NCBI GenBank assembly: GCA_030734395.1
Contig: JAUZTG010000020.1
Location: 2,108,001 to 2,172,000, forward strand
Reading direction: 5' to 3'
DNA: 64,000 nt
DNA from: Sarocladium kiliense
Lineage: Eukaryota; Ascomycota; Sordariomycetes; Hypocreales; Sarocladiaceae
In this document: piece by piece, positions 42,542-52,825 of the stretch
How positions within the stretch are numbered: position 1 is the stretch's first letter
How the letters are laid out: every line of letters starts with the position of its first letter
Translations under genes and position numbers: made by a program
Notes under the pieces: generated by a model
What the model saw: only the letters and a program-made list of their open reading frames with translations
Databases searched by the model: none
Told to the model about the DNA's origin: nothing

Positions 42542-42566
42542 GTACTCCGTACGGAGTACTAGTACT
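42542..42566. repeat. Overlapping perfect palindromes
   Basis: GTACTCCGTACGGAGTAC (42542-42559) equals its own reverse complement over 18 bp. AGTACTAGTACT (42555-42566) is a second perfect 12-bp palindrome that shares five bases with it. Either a dimeric protein-binding site or a cruciform-prone spot. Confidence 0.9.
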
Positions 42567-43723
42567 CTTAAGAGAACAAGCCCCACCGCCATCAGCGAGC
42601 CACTCACTGTCAGACCGAAGGTGCAGCTGTGTCATTGGTTGATTGCCCGGATTGTAGCACCCGCAGCGGCTGCTCACTGGAACGACCCGCTGAACTGCAG
42701 GCAGATGTGCACACTGACACTGGTGGTGATGACGGTTGCTCGTCACAGCCAGGTGGCCAGACATGCGTTAGGACCCACCCCCTCCGTATCCTTCTCTTCT
42801 CTTCTCCCAGGCCCTGGCGCGCGCCCCACATACTCCCAGGCTGTGAGTGATTCGGCGCGTCCGACGTTTTTCCTTGAGGTGAAGCAGGGTGAGTGAGGTG
42901 AGAGGAGGGAGGGCACAGGTACTCGCTGCAACTGCTACTGCTACTGCTTCACGCATCACTGCTCTCATGCACCACCACCCTCGTATCGCGTGCACTGCAA
43001 GACAAGGCGCCCAACGCAACGCAACCACTACGAAACCATCGTCATTCCCTGGCCTGCCATCCCTCATCTCCTGACTCGTTGGCCATTCTCGCTTTCCCGT
43101 GCTGCAGTCCGCTCCACGACGTCGGCAGCCCCCAAGCAGCCTCGTCAACCGCGCGCAAACGCTGCAACGCTGGGACTGAGCCTTCACTCCGGTTCCCCTG
43201 AGCCCACTGGCCCTCAAGGTGCGTCCATCAGAGCCTGCTTCATCTCATTCCACTTGTCCTGCACTCCTTGTCAACCCACCGTCTCCCACTTGGTGCTCCT
43301 TTGGCGTCTTCGCCGAGGGTCCAGAAGCCATAGAGGTCCTCCTCGCATTGGTAGGGAACAGACGAGCCACGCCACGCCACGCAGAGGGAGGGTATCAGCA
43401 AGGCATGGCACAAGTCCAGGTCCAGACAGACCACAGACACAAGCAAGCCTGGGCACTCACTGGCTGAGGACAACTGCGGCAGACAGACACGCTGAAGAGC
43501 TCAACGCAACGGAGAGAACTCACTCCGACAGCTCGCTGCGACACACCCCCGTGGGCGCGTCTTCCTTCGCACACACTCCGGGGGACACCCTCCTGTCTGC
43601 GCCCTTGTCCCTTGGTTGGGCTCGTTATCGGCTTTGGGGCCCGCGATGCTGCACTTGTCGTGAGAGAGAGCTATGACCACTGCATTTGTTGTACTGTACC
43701 TGCTTGTGCCTGCCCTGTCCATG

Positions 43724-43747
43724 GTGCTGTGCTGTGCTGTGCTGTGC
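43724..43747 (+). repeat. (GTGCT)n pentanucleotide repeat
   Basis: About four and a half tandem copies of GTGCT in the C/T-rich stretch upstream of the RRM gene; no coding context. Confidence 0.85.
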
Positions 43748-44440
43748 CTTCCAGAGCCCCCTGGCAATTCCTCATGGGCTCCATCTGGATGCCATGGCTG
43801 GCTACACTGGCTCTTGCTAGCCACGCCCCCCGCGTACCGTCTGTTCTGCATGCTATGCCATGCCCACCCATTGCTTCGCCTCCCTGATATGCTGCTCAAC
43901 TTCGGATCGAGCACTGGCTAACCTTGCTCTCCAGTCGCCATTACTCTATTAGCCCGTTGCCGAGCCTCGTCGCCCATCGTCGCCGAGACGATCCAGTCCG
44001 TCTCCGTCCCTGAAGCTGCTACTACCGTTGCCGCTCCTTCGACCGACCCGGCTCTCGACCCGGCTGAAGCTGCTGCTACTGCCCCATCCCTCACACCATC
44101 CCTCCCTCCCAACCATACCTTACCTCACCACACGTACCGCATAGCTACCGCATACCGCATACCACCAACCCAACCCAGGCGTCCATCCGCACACGCCGCC
44201 TGCGACGTGCTGTTTCATTGAGACACCACACCGACACCCACTTGGTCCTGTCGAGTCCTGTCTGTCTCTCTCCACGCACTGTTCTCGCTGCTGCACTCTT
44301 GGGTCCCTCCCTCGCCTTGTTGCGCGCGCTCTCTCTGCACCACTGCCTGCACTGCACACTGCGTGCCACGCGCAGACAACGTCTCAATCCATCCGACGTC
44401 TACTCCGTCACCGGGAGAAAAAGTCACCTCAGTCGCTACT

Positions 44441-47400
44441 ATGGGTACGTTCGCTTGTCTCTTCTGATCCTCTCGTGGTTCTGTGGCCCCCCTCAATCCA
44501 CTCTCAACACTCATCCTGCGCCGACGTCTCCTCCGCTCTGTCACGCAAAGCTGTCTGGGTCGCGCCTGTTGTGACACTTCTACTGCTACACCGGCGCATA
44601 TTCTACTTCTCTCCTACCTCAACCATCCTACCTACCCTCCCTCTTCTACTATTCTCTACACCTTATCTCTGGCGTTTCTGCCTTCTTCCCTTCGTCAGTA
44701 CACTGCGCACACCCTCTCTTCGCCAGGCCACGCCTACCGTGTCCTTCTCCGTGGCCCTCCTCCTTCGCACTCCACGTCTTCTCCTTGGTCTTCTTCAAAG
44801 GTAGTAGACATTCACCTTGCCGCCTGCGGGGAAAAAACCTCATTGTAGGTTGAGCATCAAGAGCACTCAGCTTGCATATACAGTGGCTTCGCTTGGCAGC
44901 TCATCCTTAGTTGGATGCCTCGCGTTGGCCAAAAATCGTTCACATCACCCGCTTCTTCATCGAAAATCACCCCTCCTACCGGCGAAGTCGTCTCACACAG
45001 ACGGAGGGCCAGGGCTTACGTCCCCACGGGTGGCGCTTTCAGCCTCTTTCCATGCCGTTTTGTCTGGCACCCCGTGCATTGGTCCATGCATTTCTCTTGG
45101 TGGGAAGACCTAGCCCTGGCTGCCGGCTGTCATGGTTGATCTACAACTCTCCCGCTTCCTTGCCATTATCCCCTCTGTTACACACTCCTGGAAGAGCGCG
45201 CATGGATTGGCTTTGCGCTGCTTTTCACTGCCCTCATTAGGCCTCTCCACCTACATCTCACAGCTTTGCCTTTGTCCAGCATCGCGTGCTTTGCCTACAC
45301 CAGTCACTTCTACCTCCAGCCCAACCTGCCATTATTGCCTTTCTGCTTCTCCTTGAGATTCCGTTGTCGTGAAAACTGACATTTTTGGCTGCAGCTGACT
45401 CAGGAGACACTTACCGACCTGTAAGTCGCATATTCATTCTAGTCGACTCTCCTCATATCGCGTTGCGTGTTGGTGACCATCGACTCGCCTGTTGTAGCCT
45501 TGGTTATTCTCACTGCATAGCCAAGGTTGAACACGGAGGTCGGCACACGGTCACGGGTTAGACGGTTCTCGGCAGTGAACACTGCAGTGAACTGTTAGCG
45601 AGAGAAACAATTCTCCCAACGCTTCTTTGTCCGTAACGATAAAATACTGACCATGCGTAGCGCGAACGCTCCAGGTCCCCTCGTCGGAGGTCGCGAAGCC
45701 CAGAAAGATCGAACAGACGCCGCTCCTTCTCTCCTAGGAGCCGCTCGCGAAGCCGTGACGACTACCGCCGTAACCGAGATCGCTCGCCCATGACTGGATC
45801 AGGCGCTCCTGCTGGAGGTCCAAGCCCAGGGTTCGGAGGCCCCGCCTCTCATCGCTCGTACGAGGATCGGGCTGTGGCTCGCGAGCAAATGATGAACAAC
45901 ATTCGTGAAACCTCCCAGCAGGACCGCCGTGTCTACGTCGGCAACCTTTCTTACGACGTCAAATGGCATCACCTCAAGGATTTCATGAGACAGGGTGAGG
46001 AAATTGGCGCTGAATCAGGGCAGGACATTGGCTGATGGGTGTTCGATTTAGCGGGAGAAGTTCTCTTCGCCGACGTGTTGCTACTTCCTAATGGAATGTC
46101 GAAGGTGGGCTTGATTGCATGATTATTTGGTTGGCTTTCTTTTGTGGCACCTCTCCCTTGCGGTTTTGATGGATGGTTGGGTTGACGGATTGGGGCGCTG
46201 TCCTCGGATGATTGTAGGGATGCGGGTAAGTTTTCAAACGGAGATCTCCCCTTTGAAAACCAGATTTGTTGACTTTCTCTCAGAATTGTGGAATACGCAA
46301 CAAGAGATCAGGCTCAACAAGCCGTGAATCAGCTCAGCAACCAGAACCTGATGGGACGCCTGGTCTACGTTCGAGAGGTCTGTCGGAAATGGTCACAAGA
46401 CGAGAAAAGCAATCACTGAATAAAGATGCAGGACCGTGAGGCTGAGCCTCGCTTCATTGGCGCAACTGGCGGCAATCGTGGAGGCTTTGGTGGCGGCATG
46501 CAAGGCGGCTTCCAGGGCGGATACGGAGGACCACCCGGCGGTGCCCAGGGTGGCAGCGGCCGCCAGATCTACGTGGCCAACGTTTGTGCCCCTTGATCGA
46601 TCGCTGAGCTGGTGCTCTGTGCCTCAGAACGGTGAAACTAACCCTTGCCAGTTGCCTTACAACGTCGGATGGCAAGATCTCAAGGATCTCTTCCGCCAAG
46701 CCGGTAAGTCTTGTCGTGCTATTTTCATGATTTTCGTTATTGTTCTTACTGATTGATCAACTTCACAGCCCGCGTCGGCGGTGTCATCCGTGCCGATGTC
46801 CACATGGGGCCTGACGGCCGCCCCAAGGGTTCAGGCATTGTCGTTTTCGAGAGTCCCGATGACGCCCGAAATGCTATTCAACAATTCAATGGCTACGACT
46901 GGCAGGGCCGCATGCTCGAGGTCCGCGAGGATCGGTTCGCCGGTGCCGGTGGCATGGGCTTCGGCGGACGAGGTGGCTTCGGAGGCATGCGTGGCGGCTT
47001 CGGTGGCGGCTTCGGCGGCCGCGGTGGATTTGGAGGTCGGGGAGGTTTCGGCGGAGGCTTCGGCGGCCGGGGAGGCTATGGCGGTGCAGGCGGCGGTGGC
47101 CACGGTGGTTTCGATGGCCCGCCACCTGCCGCTGCTGCCCCCAATCCTTTCACAGATTACGCAACTGCAGGCACCGAGAGGAGCGAGATCATCTATGTCC
47201 GAAACGTAAGCACCATTCGCGCCTTGAGGTCTTGACGAAGCAAGGTTGACTAATTTTGTTTTGATAGCTGCCTTGGTCTACCAGCAACGAGGACCTGGTG
47301 GAGCTCTTCACCACCATTGGCAAGGTCGAGCAAGCCGAGATTCAGTACGAGGCCAGCGGGCGATCCAAGGGATCAGGAGTTGTTCGCTTTGATGACGCAG

Positions 47401-47567
47401 AGACAGCAGACACGGCCATCTCCAAGTTCCAAGGCTACCAGTATGGTGGCCGCCCATTGAACCTGAGCTTCGTCAAGTACCTGAACCAAGGCGGCGGCGG
47501 CAGCAATGCTGGCGATGCCATGGAGGCCGAGTCCCATGGCGGCATGACGCAGGATCAGATGATGTAA
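44441..47567 (+). CDS. Three-RRM SR/RGG RNA-binding protein, Gbp2/Hrb1-like
   Basis: Nuclear mRNA-binding and export-quality-control type protein, 485 aa. Ten coding exons: 44441-44444, 45395-45420, 45661-45994, 46052-46104, 46218-46225, 46284-46377, 46432-46581, 46652-46703, 46769-47205 and 47268-47567. All junctions are GT-AG and the sum is in frame. The joined N-terminus reads MADSGDTYRPRERSRSPRR and continues as an SR tract. RRM1 covers about 98-180 (RRVYVGNLSY), RRM2 about 217-292 (RQIYVANLPYNV). An FGG/RGG-rich spacer follows, and RRM3 covers about 380-456 (EIIYVRNLPWS). Yeast Gbp2 and Hrb1 share this order. Oddities: the start codon on a 4-nt coding exon before a 950-nt intron, a 240-nt second intron, and an 8-nt microexon (GGATGCGG) that completes the RRM1 segment SKGCGIVEYA. 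Long early introns suggest regulation by splicing. Confidence 0.9.
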
Positions 47568-48628
47568 TCGCCTTCAGGGACCCGCCTCTCTAAATGCTCT
47601 GTGACCGAGCACGAGGATGGGGGCCACTGTACTGATGTGTCGCAAGGGTCACCGTCTTTCACCCCCGGTGCATTTCACACCGAGGATGGTGGGCAGGCGT
47701 ATGTGACCGACTCTATCTTGCGAAAGGCAGGAACCAGATTTTTCTTTCAGGAGATGTGCTGCTGCGCTCGGCAGGGAACGAGCGGTATCAGGAGTAAGGC
47801 AGCGCTGTGCTTTAAAAACTCGACTGTGGAATAGTTGCGAATATGGCTTTCATAATCTCCTTGCGTTTAATGGCTCGAAGCTCTCTTGGGAGGACAGTGC
47901 GCTCGAACGGGTGGAGCAGAGGCATGTGCCTCGGCGAGAGTGATTGAGGAGAGCCTAGTAAGCTGATGGATAAGAATGGCGGAAGTAGGACGAGAGTGTA
48001 ACGCAGGTTCTGATTAGTTGGCTTCCCCCTAGAATGCAGCACGGGGAGACAATTGAAGGGTTCACGCATTGTTGACATGGGTATTGATGACGGAGGTGAA
48101 GGGCGAAAGGCTTGATGTGCACTACAGGTCGCAGGCGGACCAGAAGAACCTAGATCTACGTTGATGTGCTGGAGCGCATGCTCAGCTTGACCTGACATGT
48201 CGAGAATCTGCTTTCGCATAGGAGAAATGGCGTGCATGTGCATACTACAAGCCCATGGAGCAGAGTGCACAAGGAAGTGCAATGTGCAAGGCAAATCCGC
48301 GTTGTAGGGCAAGTGGAAACCCAAAACAATCGGCAGGGACAACAAGAGACATACAGGCGTGCCAACTGGATGAGGACAAAGCTCAAGACAAACGAAGTTG
48401 GGGCAGTCAATCGGAAGTTGGGACAGCCGGTGTGCCAAGGGACAGTAGCGGCGTGGCCAAGAGGGCCGGCGTGGTTGGGGGTGGGCGAGGTCGAGAGTTT
48501 GGGGTGGATGATGACGATGACGAAGGTGTTGTTGGAGGTTAAGGTGGTACTTAGGGCTAGAGGATCGCGGATTGACTCATGAGTGATTCTAAGGACGGGA
48601 GTGTCTTTCGAGGTCGATTGATGAGGGC

Positions 48629-48679
48629 ATGTATGTATGTATATGTGTATGTATATGTATATATATATGTATATGTATG
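48629..48679 (+). repeat. (TATG/TA)n simple-sequence repeat
   Basis: About 50 nt of imperfect ATGT/AT repeats in the gene-poor region. Confidence 0.9.
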
Positions 48680-50535
48680 AGTACAAAATCGATGGGATTT
48701 CACACTGTGTATGCCAGCATTAAGCGAGGATGGGGGACGCGCGACGCGGGAGAGATCAGATCGATCATCGGATCGCTACCAAATTCCCGGTGCTCCACCA
48801 GGAACAGCCATCGAAAACAACCAGGAGCTTGGTATGATATCCGCAGCAGAGCGATAGAGCAGCACCAGGATTTGCCCAAATCCTCTTTTTTGTCTTGTCG
48901 CAATTGAGGCGACTAAAAGACCCGAGCATGGCGGCATTAATGGCTGAATTCGGGCAGTTGAAGAGCTTGACGCCGCATACGCCCCTAGGCGCAAGAGACG
49001 CCAAGGTGGCAGGCCCATCGCCGACGCTTGGCTGATGTCTTCCAGCATCTGGTAGACCATGGCTTCTTTCTCCCAGAGATGTGAACTCTCCACAGACAGA
49101 CGGGGGGAGGAGTGAGTGCACGTGGACTTGGGGTCAGGTAGTGGGAGAGCAAGGGTTATGCGTCGGGTAGCCAGAGAGCCGATGATCATCGGGTGTGCCC
49201 CGTCGCTCCGCAGGCTGGCGCCGAGAAGGAGGTGTGGGAAGACGGAGATGGAGGCATGGAGCATGCAGGAACCGGATACGGATGTCTTGGGTTGTGAATG
49301 GGATGGGAGTAATGGTGTTGGGCTTGAAGTGATGGAGAGAGATTCTGGGCTTGGGAGAGATCAGATAGCTGACGAAGAGGGGAGCGGCCTCTGCAAACAA
49401 AACACTACCGCTGTAATGTTCGTCTTTGCTCATGTGAACGCAGAGTGGTGGTATGCCTCAGTCATTGAGATATCCCCATGTCACCATGCCTGGGCGCTCA
49501 CGACTAAAAGACGAGGCAGCCCATGACAAGACGATCCGGCTTCTCGGAACTCTCATCGCCCATTACCCATCAATGACAAACAAACTTCTGCCCCACGATG
49601 AACAGACGCAAACAGACAAGTAAACGAAACATCGGCAGTAGACAATCTTGATGATCCACCGAATCGCTCTTGGCTGAGGATCCTCCTACGCATGGCGCCT
49701 GTGCTTTTTCCTCTGGTTTAAACATAGGTACATCATCGTTTGAAAGAATCAATTCAGAGCTGGGGAGTCCTGCCCTCCCCAGGGCCCTCAAATTAAGGTT
49801 AATTTTTAAGCTCGCGAGGAGGAGAGACACTGCGATATTGCGCCCAACGAACGTCCAGGTAGAGGCAACGAATTCTCCACACACACATGCGCTCACAGTG
49901 CTTTCGCGGAAAGCTGACGGGAAGAAGAGGGCTGTGCTGGAGAGACACACCGTCTGTGGTGGTGGTGATCTCGCTGTGCCAGCTCGGATCTTGCCTATCC
50001 GCTGCCCTCTGCCGCGCTAGCCAAGCCGATCTAAGCTGTTTCCTAGCATAGTCTTTCGAGACAACCGATGGCGGCCATGTTGCGGCTTGAGAATTCGGCG
50101 AGCATGGGCTGTATACACGCTGGACTGTCACGGTCCCCACGGAGGCAGCCCTTTTTCATCGCGTCGATAACGTCAGCCCTGCCGCTTCCTTTCACGCCTA
50201 TTGTCTTGGCGAGGATGGCTTTACGAGGTGAGCTACCTTAGCTTGGGGAGGGATCCTGCATGTACAACAGAACCATAGCTCTGTTGATGTTAGCCTGGGA
50301 AGGAAAAGGTAGCATGCGAGGGGCGCAGTGAAGCACAAGGTTCCGGGACGATCGAGCTTGGAGCCCGCGCGGAAGAGCCTTGGCTAGACAATAGCTCTTG
50401 GGTGATGACGGTGGTGGAGGTTTGTTATGAGAGTTGGGGGCTTGGAAATGCCGGAGTGTGTCTTCTGATGGTAGCGGGAGATATGCTTTTGTCTCGATCG
50501 TCTTGGGAGGGCTGCTTGGCTTGGAGGGAGTTGTG

Positions 50536-50540
50536 TATAA
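50536..50540 (+). promoter_or_regulatory. TATA box of CHRD gene
   Basis: TATAA in the context GTGTATAAGAGG, 121 nt before the ATG, followed by a C/T- and CCACC-rich leader. Confidence 0.6.
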
Positions 50541-50660
50541 GAGGCAGCTTCATCCTCCTCCAGAGCCGCATCCGCCTTTGCCTTAACCATCCAGCCTCGC
50601 TATCATACAGTCTCTCGTTACTTCATCTTAACACCACCCACTACCACATCCACCGCAATC

Positions 50661-51313
50661 ATGAAGGCCGTCTTCGCTTCCCTCGCCCTCTCCACCCTGG
50701 CCACTGCCAGCCCCCTCCTCGCCGGCGAAGTCAACCGCATCGTCCGCCGCACTGAGGAGAACTCCAAGCCTGACATGTCCGGCGTGCCGTTCTACTTCAC
50801 CTCCACCTACGCCATCAAGGCTACCCCTGATCAGGTCGTCGACGCCGAGAACGAGTTCACCGGCGGTCTGGAAGGTGCTTCAGGATGGTTCTTGTACGGC
50901 ATCAACTCGTACGAGAATGTGATTTGCTACAACATCACTATCGATGGATTCCGTGGTGACTTTGAGAGCCCTGCCAACACTGCTACCCACATCCATGAGG
51001 GTAAGCGCGGTATGGCTGGTCCTCCTCGGTAAGTTTCACCCCTTTCTCTACGGTGTGTTTGAATCATCACTGACCTTTGATGTCTCGCAGTATCGCCTTC
51101 CCCAACCCCACGGGTGAGAACGGTCACCTCAACACCATCGGCTGCCTGAAGGGCCCCTTCGAGACTGGTGTCGTCAACAATGGCACCGACACCGGCGAGG
51201 GATTCCACGTCAAGCAGATCGAGGAGAATCCCGCCCAGTTCTTCACCGACATTCACTCCAGCGAGGCTGTTCCCGGTGCCGTCCGTGGCCAGCTCGGTCC
51301 TGATGAGTGCTAA
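50661..51313 (+). CDS. Secreted CHRD-domain protein
   Basis: 196 aa in two exons; intron 51029-51090 splits an Arg codon. Residues 1-17 form a signal peptide (…LATASPLLA), followed by a likely Kex2-type site at IVRR. The CHRD fold is seen in IDGFRGDFESPANTATHIHEGKRGMAGPPRIAFPNP and the closing FFTDIHSSEAVPGAVRGQLG, the two most conserved blocks of the family. One NIT and one NGT site may be glycosylated. CHRD was named from chordin and is also found in secreted fungal and bacterial proteins of unknown biochemical role. A TATA box and rich leader suggest strong expression. Confidence 0.9.
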
Positions 51314-51643
51314 ATTTGACGCCAAGTGGGCAAGCCCAGAGTAGCGGGTTGGGAAGCAATTCGATTGTTATGATCATTGTTACTTTTCATGACCTTGGGG
51401 GATTGAAAGTCTTCCGGGAATGGACATATGGGCGTACACGACTTACATACTACCTGATCTAATTCATAATCAATGATCTTTTGATCAGAAATTTTCATAA
51501 CTTTGCACAACCCTTTAGTGAGATGGAAAGCAAAGAAAATCAGTCACAGTGAGGTACAATTGCGTACAGCACGTCAACTAACCGTAGAATTGACTCATGC
51601 CTGTGTATTTGATTCCAACTCGAATAATACATGCCCGCTTAAT
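51314..51643. other. Convergent 3' intergenic region
   Basis: The 330 nt between the convergent ends of the CHRD and SRP14 genes; A/T-rich presumed 3' UTRs, nothing else seen. Confidence 0.55.
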
Positions 51644-52185
51644 TTACTCGTCCGTCGTCGCAGCCGCTCGCTTCTTCTTCTTCTTCTGCTGTGACTTCTT
51701 CTTGCTCTTGTCTCTTGGCTTCAGACCCAACATCCCCGCTTTGCACATGGTCGCGTACCGCTCGTAAAACTTGTCCAGCTCGGAGGGGGCAACGAAGGTG
51801 GTGAGTTTTGTCCTGCTTCCAGACTTGGAGCGTCCGTTCTTGGAGTCGGAGGCCCGGATGAGGATGAGGTCTGTGCCTTCGGGGACGGGCTTGGAGGGGA
51901 GGATGGAGGAGGGACCTGTGGCTGTAGGTTGAATTAGTGAGACGGTCGGCAAAAAGGGGAGCTGAGCAATGTGCGGCGTCTGTATGATGAGGGTAGGGAG
52001 AGTTATGGGAGACTCACGCCCTCGCTTTTGAGTCAGATAGATGGAGCCCTTGCCACGTTCTTGCTGCTTCTTGAGCAGCTCACCGAGACCTGCGAAGAAC
52101 TATACATTTTCAGTCAGTCACGGGAACGACGAGATTGGTCTGGGTCTAAACTCACGTCATCGACTTCTAAGAACGGCTGTCCCAT
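51644..52185 (-). CDS. SRP14: Signal recognition particle subunit SRP14
   Basis: Binds the Alu domain of SRP RNA and supports elongation arrest during ER targeting. The protein has 129 aa in three exons (introns 52100-52155 and 51922-52017). The start MGQPFLEVDDFFAGLGELLKKQQERGKGSIYLTQKR matches the SRP14 helix and first strand. The centre reads PEGTDLILIRASD, and TKLTTFVAPSELDKFYERYATMCKAGMLGLK is the C-terminal helix block. The last 25 residues are an extreme lysine run (KSKKKSQQKKKKKRAAA), a feature common in fungal SRP14. The small exon 1 codes for ten residues. Confidence 0.93.
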
Positions 52186-52825
52186 TGTGACAGAAGGGCT
52201 GAAGGCGTATAGGGTGACTGGGATGCGAGGGAGCCCTGGCACGTGAGGAGCTCAGTGAGAGGTGAGGTGAGGAGCTGCTGAGGGGACGGGTCGGTTCGCC
52301 CAATCGAGGGTTGCGTGAGTGAATGGTGATGACGGGCCTCGAGACTCCGAGGATGGAAGGGAGTATACGAGGAGGAGAGGAGGCTCTCGACTCAAGGCGA
52401 TAGAGGCGTCGGTGCTTGTGGTGAGGTTGATGGAAGATGAGGCTGTTCAGGTCAGTGGCGGTCGCGCAGAACCAAATGGACGTCGTTGGTGGGGGTGGGG
52501 CCGTGGGTGGTCTCCAGGCATAGGCTTGGTGATCACCAGACGCGAACGGAGTCTTCAAACTTGCTGTCTGAGCGAAATACAAATAACTGCAAAGAATTTC
52601 CCATGAAGACGATCGGGACAAAACCATCTACGCAATCCTCTGCTATCGTCATGTACGTTGCCATACCCAAATCGCTCTATGGAAGCGACCCAGGGTTAGC
52701 AGCCGCAGATGTACAAATGTGGGGCCAAGCATCGTAACCCTCAAAAAAGTTCGAGAAGCCGACTTTCTGGACTGACATCTATTTCTGCAACATCGACACA
52801 CATCAGCGAGATATCTGCTGTCATA
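52186..52825. other. Divergent intergenic region
   Basis: About 640 nt between the starts of SRP14 and the NOM1-like gene. It should serve as a two-way promoter for two housekeeping genes. No other gene is seen. Confidence 0.5.

Larger units (their letters stand above)
39530..44440. other. 4.9-kb gene-free region
   Basis: No ORF in this stretch carries a recognisable domain, and frames overlap on both strands (for example 41547-42435 minus, 42990-43676 plus). It is the longest gene-free stretch in the window. From about 42.9 kb on, the plus strand becomes C/T-rich, with repeated CCACCCTC, CTGTGC and TGCCTG-like words. This continues into the leader and first intron of the downstream RNA-binding gene. 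A palindrome lies at 42542. I see no tRNA, snRNA or 5S signature. Confidence 0.6.
47568..50660. other. 3.1-kb gene-poor region
   Basis: After the 3' UTR of the RRM gene no recognisable coding sequence appears until the CHRD gene. The longest frame (47812-48438 minus, 208 codons) has no domain. An AT-rich TATG/TA simple repeat lies in it. The last 150 nt form the CHRD promoter. Confidence 0.55.

Noticed and set aside
47812..48438. 208-codon minus-strand frame in the gene-poor region
   Set aside because: No domain, signal peptide or splice support, and overlapping frames on both strands are similar in quality.
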